Part shown: piece by piece, positions 1 to 7,598 of the stretch
How the letters are laid out: every line of letters starts with the position of its first letter
Position numbering within the stretch: position 1 is the first letter of the stretch
Assembly (NCBI RefSeq): GCF_029837695.1
Contig: NZ_JAOEEA010000011.1
Coordinates: 62,001-126,000 of the forward strand
Reading direction: 5' to 3'
Length of the DNA: 64,000 nucleotides
Origin: Pseudomonas sp. GD04019
Lineage (GTDB): Bacteria > Pseudomonadota > Gammaproteobacteria > Pseudomonadales > Pseudomonadaceae
Notes under the pieces: model-generated
What the model was told of the DNA's origin: nothing
What the model saw: the letters and a program-made list of their open reading frames with translations, nothing else
Databases searched by the model: none
Position numbers and translations under genes: made by a program

Positions 1-96
1 GAACAGGCTTTTGGCCAGAGAGGCGCCGCTCTGGATCGAGGTCATGGCGACCACCAACAGGGCGATGGGCAGGGCGATGGAGGTGGAGCGCGACAT
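1..96 (-). CDS. Partial DMT/EamA-family exporter (N-terminus only)
   Basis: Only the first 32 codons lie in the window; the gene runs off the left edge. The ATG is at 96-94. The visible residues form one hydrophobic segment (ALPIALLVVAMTSIQSGASL, about residues 8-27) ending in AKSLF. This resembles the first membrane helix of RhtA-like EamA (drug/metabolite) exporters of threonine and homoserine, which carry a similar IQSGAS...AK segment. The family call rests on this short stretch, so substrate and full length cannot be judged. It is preceded by a terminator-like hairpin that separates it from ppnP, so it probably has its own promoter. Confidence 0.55.
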   Translation of the reverse strand, partial: MSRSTSIALPIALLVVAMTSIQSGASLAKSLF

Positions 97-125
97 GATG
101 GATTCCGAGCGGTACTGCAATAAAA

Positions 126-149
126 AACCGGCCACTGGGGCCGGTTCTT
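126..149 (-). terminator. Rho-independent terminator for leftward transcription
   Basis: An 8-bp perfect stem (126-133 with 139-146) with a 5-nt loop is followed on the minus strand by a run of T (plus-strand A tract at 122-127). It would end leftward transcription coming from ppnP. It is separated from the ppnP stop codon by the dispersed repeat at 156-303. Confidence 0.75.
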
Positions 150-155
150 CAATTT

Positions 156-303
156 AGGCGCTGTGCGAGGAGTCGTCGAGCGAAGGTGAGGCTAGGCAAA
201 AATGGGTGAGGAAGCGGAGTTAACAGATTGTTAATGAGCATTCCGAACCCATTTTTAACGACGCATCGCCGATGCGCAGGCACTTCTCGTACAGTGCCGA
301 CCT
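156..303 (-). repeat. Dispersed hairpin repeat, copy 1 of 3
   Basis: This is a 148-bp non-coding element, similar along its length to 2204-2345 and 52475-52617. Strand is given in the sense of the upstream gene. Its ends form an imperfect inverted repeat in which the three mismatches in a 17-bp stretch are all G-T on the plus strand. An internal 10-bp perfect stem pairs 198-207 with 247-256, and a smaller TTAACA/TGTTAA stem lies inside it. It begins 3 nt after the ppnP stop codon. No ORF of its own is visible. Confidence 0.85.
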
Positions 304-306
304 AGA

Positions 307-588
307 TCAGCGGTATTCGCAGAGATAGGCGGTGTCCACGGCGACCTTCAGCTGGAACTTGCTATTGCCCGGCACGGTGAACTTGCTGCCGGCTTCGAAG
401 GTTTCCCAGTTGTCGCTGCCCGGCAGCTTGACGGTCAGGGCGCCGGCGACCACGTGCATCACTTCCAGCTGGGCGGTGCCGAACTCGTACTCGCCCGGAG
501 CCATGACGCCGATGGTGGCCGGGCCTTCGCTCATGGCGAAGCCGATGGATTTGACGGTGCCGTCGAAGTATTCGTTGACCTTGAACAT
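307..588 (-). CDS. ppnP: Pyrimidine/purine nucleoside phosphorylase PpnP (DUF1255)
   Basis: The 93-residue product has the length and sequence of PpnP (formerly YaiE), a cytosolic single-domain cupin that phosphorolyses several nucleosides to free base and ribose-1-phosphate. Typical family segments are FKVNEYFDGTVKSI at the N-terminus, GVMAPGEYEFGT in the middle and the C-terminal YLCEY. The start ATG is preceded by a GAGGAGCC Shine-Dalgarno region. It is a single gene facing left; the dispersed repeat begins just past its stop codon and its likely terminator lies beyond the repeat. Family assignment is firm; substrate range is known only for homologues. Confidence 0.93.
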   Translation of the reverse strand: MFKVNEYFDGTVKSIGFAMSEGPATIGVMAPGEYEFGTAQLEVMHVVAGALTVKLPGSDNWETFEAGSKFTVPGNSKFQLKVAVDTAYLCEYR

Positions 589-655
589 GGCGGGCTCCTC
601 GGAAGGGTCAAAAAAGGCCCGCCAGTATGCCCAACCAGCCCGTCTCAGTCAGCCC

Positions 656-1198
656 TCAGGGGGCAAATATCAGCGGCAGGAGCCGGGCGGTGTTGCGTGC
701 ATCTTCCAAGGCCCGGTGCTGGCGGCCCTGGAACTGCAGGCCGGTCAGCTGCAGCGCGCCTTGCAGGCCCACGGCGCGCTTGAGTTGGCGGCTGTCGGCG
801 AAGCTCTGCTTGAGATTGTGGTGCGGGATGTCCTGCAGGCAGCTGCACAGATCGTGGCGCTGCCATTCCTGCTGCAGCTGACGGCGGTCGTAATCGCCCC
901 AGCTACCCCAGCCCGCCAGGTGTGGCAGATGGGGCTCCAGCCAGCGTTCGAACTGTGGCCAGACCTGGCCCAGCGACGGCGCGCCGTCGATCTGCGCCTG
1001 GCTGATATGGGTCAGCTCGCGGCAGAAGGCGGTCAGGACGGGGCGGCGCAGGGGGCGGACGAAGCGCTGGAAGTGCTCTAGTTCGTGGCCATCGGGGGCT
1101 ACCAGGCTGGCGCCGATCTCGATGATTTCCATGTCTGCCAGCGGCCAGCCACCTTCTTCGGTGGTGGCTTCCAGGTCGATGATCAGCCAGTGCCGCAT
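656..1198 (-). CDS. DEDDh-family 3'-5' exonuclease
   Basis: The 180-residue protein is a single RNase-T/exonuclease domain. Exo I is IIDLEAT (Asp8, Glu10), Exo II includes WGSWGDYDRRQL (about residues 97-108) and Exo III is HRALEDARN near the C-terminus, giving the DEDDh metal-binding set. The spacing and the EEGGW segment after DLEAT resemble the ERI1/KapD-like subgroup that trims RNA 3' ends. No other domain is present, so it is not a polymerase proofreading subunit. It is monocistronic and divergent from the dehydrogenase at 1332. Substrate is unknown. Confidence 0.88.
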   Translation of the reverse strand: MRHWLIIDLEATTEEGGWPLADMEIIEIGASLVAPDGHELEHFQRFVRPLRRPVLTAFCRELTHISQAQIDGAPSLGQVWPQFERWLEPHLPHLAGWGSWGDYDRRQLQQEWQRHDLCSCLQDIPHHNLKQSFADSRQLKRAVGLQGALQLTGLQFQGRQHRALEDARNTARLLPLIFAP

Positions 1199-1331
1199 AG
1201 ATTCCCTCCATGGTTGCCGGTGAGTATGGTGCCGGGCATAGCGCCTTGCACAGTTTTGCCATGCAGCTGTGCTGGCCGGCCGCCCCTCGATCCGGGCTAT
1301 GCTTGGACACTAGTTAGCGAGGAGGTGGTGC

Positions 1332-2204
1332 ATGGCAAAGGTGGCATTTATCGGTCTGGGCGTGATGGGTTTTCCCATGGCCGGGCATCTGGCGTGCGAA
1401 GGCCACGAGGTCTGCGTGTACAACCGCTCGCCGGCCAAGGTGCAGCTGTGGGAAGACGAGTTCGCCGGCGAGTCGGCGCCCACCCCGCGCGAGGCGGCCC
1501 AGGGCTCCGAGTTCGTGATGACCTGCGTCGGCAACGACGATGACTTGCGCAGCGTACTGCTCGGCCCGGACGGCGCCTTCGCCGGCATGGAGGCCGGCTC
1601 GATACTGGTCGACCACACCACCGCCTCGGCCAATGTCGCCCGCGAGCTGGCCGCCGTTGCTGCCGAGCAGGGCCTGGGCTTTCTCGATGCACCGGTATCC
1701 GGCGGCCAGGCCGGCGCCGAGAACGGCATGCTGACGGTGATGGTCGGCGGCGAGGAGGCTTTCTACAAGCGCGCCGAGCCGGTGATCGACGCCTACGCCA
1801 AGATGATCAAGCTGATGGGCCCGGTGGGCAGCGGCCAGCTGACCAAGATGGTCAACCAGATCTGCATCGGCGGCCTGGTCCAGGGCCTGTCCGAGGCGCT
1901 GCATTTCGCCCAGTGCGCCGGTCTCGACGGCTATGCGGCGATGGAAGTGATCAGCAAGGGCGCGGCGCAGTCCTGGCAGCTGGAGAATCGCCACCAGACC
2001 ATGCTGGAGGGCAAGTTCGACTTCGGCTTCGCCGTGGACTGGATGCGCAAGGACCTGTCGATCCTGCTGGAAGAGGCCCGCCGCAACGGCGCGCAGCTGC
2101 CGGTGACGGCGCTGGTCGATCAGTTCTATGCCGATGTGCAGGCCATGGGCGGTGGCCGCTGGGATACATCCAGCCTGATTGCCCGCCTCAAGCAGCGCCC
2201 CTGA
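1332..2204 (+). CDS. NAD(P)-dependent beta-hydroxyacid dehydrogenase (3-hydroxyisobutyrate dehydrogenase family)
   Basis: The 290-residue product has the family's N-terminal Rossmann motif (VAFIGLGVMGFPMAGHL), the substrate-site motif DAPVSGG at about residues 118-124 and the catalytic-Lys segment GQLTKMVNQ near residue 175. The family oxidises beta-hydroxyacids such as 3-hydroxyisobutyrate, tartronate semialdehyde partners or serine; the substrate cannot be read from the sequence. The ATG follows a strong GAGGAGG ribosome site at 1319-1325. No valine-catabolism genes adjoin it, so 3-hydroxyisobutyrate is not specially supported. The last base of its stop codon is the first base of repeat copy 2. 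Confidence 0.9.
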   Translation: MAKVAFIGLGVMGFPMAGHLACEGHEVCVYNRSPAKVQLWEDEFAGESAPTPREAAQGSEFVMTCVGNDDDLRSVLLGPDGAFAGMEAGSILVDHTTASANVARELAAVAAEQGLGFLDAPVSGGQAGAENGMLTVMVGGEEAFYKRAEPVIDAYAKMIKLMGPVGSGQLTKMVNQICIGGLVQGLSEALHFAQCAGLDGYAAMEVISKGAAQSWQLENRHQTMLEGKFDFGFAVDWMRKDLSILLEEARRNGAQLPVTALVDQFYADVQAMGGGRWDTSSLIARLKQRP

Positions 2205-2345
2205 GAACCTGCTTACGATCTGCTGCGCGTCGGCCAAGCGTCGTTAAAAACAGGTTCGGAATGCTCATTTACCATTCGTAAACTGCGCTTCCTCACCTGT
2301 TTTTGCCTAGCTTGGCTCTAGCTCGCGAGATCGTAAACAGGTTCT
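2204..2345 (+). repeat. Dispersed hairpin repeat, copy 2 of 3
   Basis: This 142-bp element has near-perfect 17-bp terminal inverted repeats (2204-2220 with 2329-2345, one mismatch) that begin AGAACCTG. The internal stem pairs 2246-2255 with 2295-2304 over 10 bp without mismatch, and TTTAC/GTAAA forms the inner stem. It overlaps the dehydrogenase stop codon by one base. I see no clear target-site duplication at its borders. Confidence 0.88.
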
Positions 2346-2427
2346 AAAACTGCAGCGCCCGCCCGGCTCCGGGCGGGCTTGCTGGCGTCATTCGCCGCCC
2401 ATCTGACGCGCTCGGTCGCTGCCGGCC

Positions 2428-2769
2428 TCAGGTGCGGAAGATAAAGTACACCGCGCCGAGCAGGCACAGGCCCGCCCACAGGTAGTCCAGCTTCAGCGGC
2501 TGCTGCATCACGTAGACGCTGAAGGGAACGAACACCGCCAGGGTGATCACCTCCTGCATGATCTTCAGCTGGCCCACCGACATCTCGGTGTAACCGATGC
2601 GGTTGGCCGGCACCATGATCAGGTACTCGAACAGCGCGATGCCCCAGCTGACCAGCGCCGCGACCAGCCAGGGCTTGCTGTTCATGGTCTTCAGATGGCC
2701 GTACCAGGCGAAGGTCATGAAGATGTTGGACAGGGTGAGCAAGGCCGCGGTTTGCATCCAGACCGGCAT
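2428..2769 (-). CDS. DUF486 / DMT-type small membrane protein
   Basis: The 113-residue protein begins MPVWMQTAALLTLSNIFMTF and contains four predicted membrane helices with the DUF486 signatures TFAWYGHLK and KIMQEVITLAVF. DUF486 proteins are small inner-membrane relatives of drug/metabolite transporters with no settled substrate. A longer open frame extends upstream to 2928, but homologues start at MPVWM and the upstream residues look like non-coding translation. It is divergent from the GH31 gene with 95 bp between start codons, where both promoters must lie. Confidence 0.85.
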   Translation of the reverse strand: MPVWMQTAALLTLSNIFMTFAWYGHLKTMNSKPWLVAALVSWGIALFEYLIMVPANRIGYTEMSVGQLKIMQEVITLAVFVPFSVYVMQQPLKLDYLWAGLCLLGAVYFIFRT

Positions 2770-2864
2770 GGCGATGTTCTCGTGAGGAAAAGCAGCCAGC
2801 CTAAATAGGTACGCGCGGCCGGCCAAGTCCCGGGCGCCGATGAATCGATGCGAGGGGGAAGGGT

Positions 2865-5084
2865 GTGGGCAAGTGGATTCGCGGTGGGGCATGGGTGGGG
2901 GTTGCAGGCGTTGCCGCACTGGCGGCATGGAGTGGTTGGCAAGCCTGGCAGCAACGCGCCATCTGGGCCGAGCTGGAGGTGGCGCCGGCGCTGATGACGG
3001 CGCAGCAATTCGAACTGGGCGCTCAGCGCTTGTTCTGGGACGGCCAGCGCCTGCGGCTGGTGGACGGGCAGCGGGTGTTGTGGGCCAGTGAGGGCGGTTT
3101 TCTCGCCGCCGGGCGCGGCCATGAAGAGGTGGAAGAGCATCGCGGTGCGATGTTCGTCGAGGAGCGTCGCGAACTGCTCTGTCGCCGCCAGCGCCTGGAG
3201 ACCATCGAGCAGCGCGGTGCGCGTCTTCTCTTGCGTGGCAGCCTGGGCTGCGCCGACGGCAGCGAAGCCGGCTATGCGCTGATTCTGGAGGACGACGGCG
3301 AGCGTGGCGTGCGCCTGGCCGTGGCGCTGGATGACGAGCGCCTCAATCGCATCTATCTCAGTTGGCTGCGTGAGGCCGACGAGCGCTTCCATGGTTTCGG
3401 CGAGCAGTTCAGCGCCTTCGACCTGGCTGGCCGGCGCTTGCCGATCCTGGTGCAGGAACAGGGTGTCGGTCGCGGCCTGCAACCCATCACCCTCGCCGCC
3501 AACCTGACTGCCCGCGCCGGCGGCGATTGGTGGACCAGCTATGCGCCGGTGCCGCATTACCTGACCAGCAAGGGCCGCAGCTTTTTCAGCGAGTCCGGCG
3601 CCTATCAGGTGTTCGACCTGCGCGACGAACAGCGCGTGCAGCTGGAAGTGCATGCCGGGCAACTGGCGGCACGCATCTATACCGCCGCCGATGCGCCGGG
3701 GCAGATCGCCCAGCACACGGCGGTGGTCGGGCGTATGCCGCCGCTGCCGGCCTGGACCCAGCACGGCGCCATCGTCGGCCTGCAGGGCGGCACCGAGCGG
3801 GTGCGCGGCATTCTGGATCAGCTCGATCAGGCTGGTGTGCCGTTGGCCGGTGTCTGGCTGCAGGACTGGGTGGGCCAGCGCACCACCAGCTTCGGCAAGC
3901 AGCTGTGGTGGAACTGGAGTCTGGATGAGCTGCATTACCCGAACTGGGCGGCGCTCAACGGCGAGCTGCAGGCGCGCGGCGTGCGCAGCCTGGCTTACGT
4001 CAATCCATTCCTGGTGGATGTAAGCGAGAAACCCGGTGCCGCGCGCAACCTGTATGCCGAGGCCCGCGAGCGCGGCTATCTGCTGCGTGATGCCTCCGGT
4101 CAGCCGCTGGCGCTGCTCAACACCAGCTTCAGCGCCAGTATGCTCGACCTGAGCAATCCCGAGGCACGCCAGTGGCTTAAGCAGGTGTTGCGTGAGGAAA
4201 TGCTGGCCAAGGGCTTTTCCGGCTGGATGGCCGATTTCGGCGAGGCGCTGCCCTACGAGGCGCAACTGGCCAGCGGCGAGCCGGCGGCGCTGGCGCACAA
4301 CCGTTATCCCGAGGAGTGGGCGCGGCTCAACCGCGAGTTGCTGGAAGAGGCGGGCGGGCACGGCGAGCTGTTCTTCTTCATGCGCTCGGCCTTCAGCCGC
4401 AGCCCGGGGCTGACCACCAGCCTGTGGGCCGGCGATCAGTTGGTGACCTGGGACGCCGATGATGGTCTGCACAGCGCACTGCTGGGCATGCTCTCGGGCG
4501 GGCTGTCCGGCTTTGCCCTCAATCACAGCGATACCGGCGGCTACACCACCATCAGCCATCCGCTGAAGGACTATCACCGCGACGAGGAACTGCTGCTGCG
4601 CTGGATGGAGTTCTCCGCCTTCACCAGCCTGTTGCGCAGCCACGAGGGCAATCGCCCGGATGCCAACCAGCAGATCTACAGCTCGCCGCAGCTGCTGGCC
4701 CAGTTCGCTCGCAGCGCGAAGATCTTCGCGGCGCTGGCGCCCTATCGTCAGCAGTTGATGGAGGAGGCCGCGCGCACCGGCATGCCGCTGCTGCGTCCGT
4801 TGTGGCTGCACTATCCGGATGATCCAGCCGGGCAGCAGGCGTTGCCGCGCAGCTTCCTGCTGGGTGACCAGCTGCTGGTGGCGCCGGTGCTGGAGCCGGG
4901 CGTTGCCGAGCTGGAGGTACTGTTGCCGGCCGGTAATTGGGTGCATCTCTGGTCGGGCAAGGTATTGCGGGTGCGCGCGGGTGAGTCGGTGAAGGTGCCG
5001 GTGCCCATGGGCCAGCCGGCGGTGTTCTACCCCGAGGGCGCTGCCCTCGCCGAGAGCCTGGCGGCGCTGCGCGACATCAGGTAA
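2865..5084 (+). CDS. Membrane-anchored GH31 glycosidase, YihQ-like with altered sulfonate motif
   Basis: The 739-residue protein starts at GTG after a GAGGGGGAA ribosome site. Residues 9-25 form a signal anchor, so the enzyme probably faces the periplasm. The body is a GH31 alpha-glycosidase close to sulfoquinovosidase YihQ: GFGEQFS, nucleophile Asp457 in GWMADFGE, and acid Asp524 in WAGDQ; the 67-residue spacing equals that of E. coli YihQ (405 and 472). The YihQ sulfonate-binding set Gln262, Gln288, Arg301, Trp304 corresponds to Gln307, Gln333, Gln346, Trp349 here, so the Arg is replaced by Gln. No other sulfoquinovose genes are nearby. An alpha-glucosidase acting on a non-sulfonated sugar is equally possible. 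Confidence 0.85.
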   Translation: MGKWIRGGAWVGVAGVAALAAWSGWQAWQQRAIWAELEVAPALMTAQQFELGAQRLFWDGQRLRLVDGQRVLWASEGGFLAAGRGHEEVEEHRGAMFVEERRELLCRRQRLETIEQRGARLLLRGSLGCADGSEAGYALILEDDGERGVRLAVALDDERLNRIYLSWLREADERFHGFGEQFSAFDLAGRRLPILVQEQGVGRGLQPITLAANLTARAGGDWWTSYAPVPHYLTSKGRSFFSESGAYQVFDLRDEQRVQLEVHAGQLAARIYTAADAPGQIAQHTAVVGRMPPLPAWTQHGAIVGLQGGTERVRGILDQLDQAGVPLAGVWLQDWVGQRTTSFGKQLWWNWSLDELHYPNWAALNGELQARGVRSLAYVNPFLVDVSEKPGAARNLYAEARERGYLLRDASGQPLALLNTSFSASMLDLSNPEARQWLKQVLREEMLAKGFSGWMADFGEALPYEAQLASGEPAALAHNRYPEEWARLNRELLEEAGGHGELFFFMRSAFSRSPGLTTSLWAGDQLVTWDADDGLHSALLGMLSGGLSGFALNHSDTGGYTTISHPLKDYHRDEELLLRWMEFSAFTSLLRSHEGNRPDANQQIYSSPQLLAQFARSAKIFAALAPYRQQLMEEAARTGMPLLRPLWLHYPDDPAGQQALPRSFLLGDQLLVAPVLEPGVAELEVLLPAGNWVHLWSGKVLRVRAGESVKVPVPMGQPAVFYPEGAALAESLAALRDIR

Positions 5085-5141
5085 TGGAAGACGCGGCGCC
5101 CAGGCGTTAAGATCGCGCCCGCTCAGCGCATGAGAGGTCTT

Positions 5142-5393
5142 ATGGAGTGTCGTGCCGGCTGCGGTGCCTGTTGCATCGCGCCTTCCATCAGTTCGCCGAT
5201 TCCCGGTCTGCCCCAGGGCAAGCCTGCGGGCGAGCGCTGCCTGCACCTCACCGCCGAGTTTCTCTGCGCCATCTTCGGCAGCCCGGAGCGTCCGGATGTC
5301 TGCCTGGCTTTTTCCGCCGCGGACTACGTCTGTGGCGACAGCCGCGAAGAGGCGGTCCGCCTGATTGGCTGGCTGGAGCAGGCCACCGCCTGA
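5142..5393 (+). CDS. YkgJ-family cysteine-cluster protein
   Basis: This 83-residue protein begins MECRAGCGACCIAPSIS, with the CxxxCGACC arrangement typical of the YkgJ/UPF0153 family, and has further Cys residues in ERCLHL, FLCAIF, VCLAF and YVCGD. The family is presumed to bind zinc or an Fe-S cluster; its function is unknown. An in-frame ATG at 5130 is also possible, but the Cys-rich start at 5142 is what homologues share and has GAGAGG just upstream. It lies between the GH31 gene and the START protein with no visible terminator on either side. Confidence 0.85.
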   Translation: MECRAGCGACCIAPSISSPIPGLPQGKPAGERCLHLTAEFLCAIFGSPERPDVCLAFSAADYVCGDSREEAVRLIGWLEQATA

Positions 5394-5447
5394 GCGAGTC
5401 CAGGCCCGGCGGCGCTGCCGGCGGGTCAATATCCCCAAGGAGCAATG

Positions 5448-6053
5448 ATGATTGCATTGAGTCGAGCGGCCGCCATCTGTGGTCTGAGCCTGCTGGCAGC
5501 TGGTATGGCCCATGCCGAGGACTGGCAGCTGGCCAAGGACGAGGACGGCATCAAGATCTACCTGAGCGAGGTGCCGGGCTCCAAGTACAAGGCCTATCGT
5601 GGCGTGACCACCATCGCCAGCGATGTGGCGACCCTGCGCAAGCTGCAGGAAGACGTGAAGGGCTCCTGCGCCTGGATTCATGCCTGCGCCGAGCAGAGCC
5701 TGCTCAAGCACGAAGGCGCCGAGAGCTGGGTCTACACCCGTTTCGAGATGCCGTGGCCGGTGGAGGCCCGTGATTCGGTGCTGCACGTGGTGTCGGAGCA
5801 GGGCGCCGATGGCAGCCTGACCCGCAAGATGGACGGCCAGCCCAAGTTCATCCCCCTCGACCAGGACCACACCCGGGTCACCAGCCTGAATGGTTACTGG
5901 AGCCTGGTGCCGAAGGACGGCAAGGTCGAGGTGATCTACCAGGTGCACACCGAGCCGGGTGGCAGCGTGCCGTCCTGGCTGGCCAACAGCTTCGTGGTGG
6001 ATGCGCCGTTCAATACCCTGAAGGGGTTGCGTGATCTGGCCGAGAAACGCTGA
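5448..6053 (+). CDS. Exported START-domain lipid-binding protein
   Basis: The 201-residue product has a Sec signal peptide (MIALSRAAAICGLSLLAAGMAHA, likely cut after AHA) followed by one START (StAR-related lipid transfer) domain. Recognisable parts are the opening DWQLAKDEDGIKIY, the PWPVEARDSV strand and the C-terminal helix with APFNTLKGLRDLA. Bacterial START proteins are thought to carry hydrophobic ligands in the periplasm, but no ligand is known here. Of two adjacent ATGs, the second (5448) has the better spacing from AAGGAG at 5437-5442. It ends at a bidirectional terminator shared with convergent gltA. Confidence 0.87.
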   Translation: MIALSRAAAICGLSLLAAGMAHAEDWQLAKDEDGIKIYLSEVPGSKYKAYRGVTTIASDVATLRKLQEDVKGSCAWIHACAEQSLLKHEGAESWVYTRFEMPWPVEARDSVLHVVSEQGADGSLTRKMDGQPKFIPLDQDHTRVTSLNGYWSLVPKDGKVEVIYQVHTEPGGSVPSWLANSFVVDAPFNTLKGLRDLAEKR

Positions 6054-6064
6054 GGTCAGAAATG

Positions 6065-6095
6065 AAAAAAGGCTGCCAATTGGCAGCCTTTTTCT
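6065..6095. terminator. Bidirectional terminator between START gene and gltA
   Basis: The arms AAAAAGGCTGCC and GGCAGCCTTTTT surround a short AATT centre. With A on the left and T on the right it can stop transcription from both convergent genes. Confidence 0.9.
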
Positions 6096-6108
6096 TTGCC
6101 CGCAAAAC

Positions 6109-7398
6109 TTACTTGCGGTCTTCAAGCTTGACGTAGTCGCGCTTGTCGTAGCCGGTGTAGAGCTGGCGCGGACGGCCGATCTTGTACGGGCTGGACAGCA
6201 TTTCCTTCCAGTGCGAGATCCAGCCGACGGTACGCGATAGGGCGAAGATCACGGTGAACATGCTGGTTGGGATGCCGATGGCCTTGAGGATGATGCCCGA
6301 GTAGAAGTCCACGTTCGGGTATAGGTTGCGCTCCTTGAAGTACGGATCGGTCAGGGCGATCTCTTCCAGGCGCATGGCCAGCTCCAGCTGCGGGTCGTTC
6401 TTGATGCCCAGCTCGGCCAGCACTTCGTCGCAGGTCTTCTTCATCACGGTGGCGCGCGGGTCGCGGTTCTTGTACACGCGATGACCGAAGCCCATCAGCT
6501 TGAACGGATCGTTCTTGTCCTTGGCCTTGGCGATGAACTTGTCGATGTTCTCGACGCTGCCGATCTCGTCCAGCATGGTCAGTACGGCTTCGTTGGCGCC
6601 GCCGTGTGCCGGGCCCCACAGCGCGGCGATGCCGGCGGCGATACAGGCGAACGGGTTGGCACCGGACGAGCCGGCCAGACGTACGGTGGAGGTGGAGGCG
6701 TTCTGCTCATGGTCGGCGTGCAGGACGAAGATGCGGTCCATCGCCTTGGCCAGTACCGGGCTGATCGGTTTGATCTCGCACGGGGTGTTGAACATCATGT
6801 GCAGGAAGTTTTCCGCGTAGTTCAGGTCGTTACGCGGGTACATCATGGGCTGGCCCATGGAGTACTTGTACGCCATGGCGGCGATGGTCGGCATCTTGGC
6901 GATCAGGCGCATGGCCGAGACTTCGCGGTGCTGGGCGTTATTGATGTCCAGCGAGTCGTGGTAGAAGGCGGAGAGGGCGCCGACCACGCCGCACATGATG
7001 GCCATCGGGTGGGCATCGCGGCGGAAGCCGTTGAAGAAGCTCTTCAACTGCTCGTGAACCATGGTGTGGTTCTTGATGGTGCTGACGAACTTGGCCTTCT
7101 GCTCTGCGGTCGGCAGTTCGCCGTTCAGCAGCAGGTAGCAGGTTTCCAGGTAGTCGGACTTCTCGGCCAGTTGCTCGATGGGGAAGCCGCGGTGCAGCAG
7201 GACACCGGCGTCGCCGTCGATGTAGGTGATCTTCGACTCGCAGGAGGCGGTCGACATAAAGCCAGGATCAAAGGTGAAGCGACCCGTGGCGGTCAGGCCC
7301 CTCACGTCGACAACATCGGGACCTACGGTGCCGGTCAATACGGGCAGCTCTACGGGGGCATTGCCCTCGATGATCAACTGCGCTTTTTTGTCAGCCAT
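6109..7398 (-). CDS. gltA: Type II citrate synthase
   Basis: The 429-residue protein condenses oxaloacetate and acetyl-CoA to citrate, the entry step of the TCA cycle. The length and the N-terminal extension before the catalytic core fit the hexameric, NADH-sensitive type II enzymes of Gram-negative bacteria. The catalytic residues lie in GPAHGGANE (His), FGHRVYKNRDPRA (His) and NVDFYSGI (Asp). The start at MADKKAQL is chosen because of homologue length and the AGGAGG site upstream; an open frame reaches further to 7458 but crosses the predicted promoter. It is divergent from sdhC and convergent with the START gene. Confidence 0.98.
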   Translation of the reverse strand: MADKKAQLIIEGNAPVELPVLTGTVGPDVVDVRGLTATGRFTFDPGFMSTASCESKITYIDGDAGVLLHRGFPIEQLAEKSDYLETCYLLLNGELPTAEQKAKFVSTIKNHTMVHEQLKSFFNGFRRDAHPMAIMCGVVGALSAFYHDSLDINNAQHREVSAMRLIAKMPTIAAMAYKYSMGQPMMYPRNDLNYAENFLHMMFNTPCEIKPISPVLAKAMDRIFVLHADHEQNASTSTVRLAGSSGANPFACIAAGIAALWGPAHGGANEAVLTMLDEIGSVENIDKFIAKAKDKNDPFKLMGFGHRVYKNRDPRATVMKKTCDEVLAELGIKNDPQLELAMRLEEIALTDPYFKERNLYPNVDFYSGIILKAIGIPTSMFTVIFALSRTVGWISHWKEMLSSPYKIGRPRQLYTGYDKRDYVKLEDRK

Positions 7399-7456
7399 GT
7401 TCGGCCTCCTGTTTATGCTTGAAATCATCAGAAGCCCCCCACGCAGGGCCCGGGAC

Positions 7457-7484
7457 ACTATAGAGACATAAATCTGAAAGTCAA
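7457..7484 (-). promoter_or_regulatory. Predicted sigma70 promoter of gltA
   Basis: On the minus strand, TTGACT (7484-7479), a 16-nt spacer and TATAGT (7462-7457) give a good -35/-10 pair, with transcription beginning near 7450, about 50 nt before the ATG. Confidence 0.7.
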
Positions 7485-7488
7485 TTTA

Positions 7489-7517
7489 CTGAAACCCAGA
7501 CAGCAGAGGGGTTTCAG
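7489..7517. promoter_or_regulatory. 9-bp inverted repeat upstream of gltA
   Basis: CTGAAACCC (7489-7497) and GGGTTTCAG (7509-7517) form a perfect inverted repeat with an 11-nt centre, just upstream of the gltA -35 box within the gltA-sdhC divergent region. It could be an operator or a hairpin; no known regulator site was recognised. Confidence 0.45.
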
Positions 7518-7598
7518 CCCTTTTTTGGGGCAAAGGGAATGGCCTAATACGTCATTTATTAATGGCGTGCAATCCGCTTTTTGGGGTGGGCCATTACG

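Noticed and set aside
2715..6125. Very long open frame on the minus strand opposite GH31 and the START gene
   Set aside because: It is a shadow of high-GC coding sequence. It has no ribosome site, no recognisable motif and covers three well-supported genes on the plus strand.
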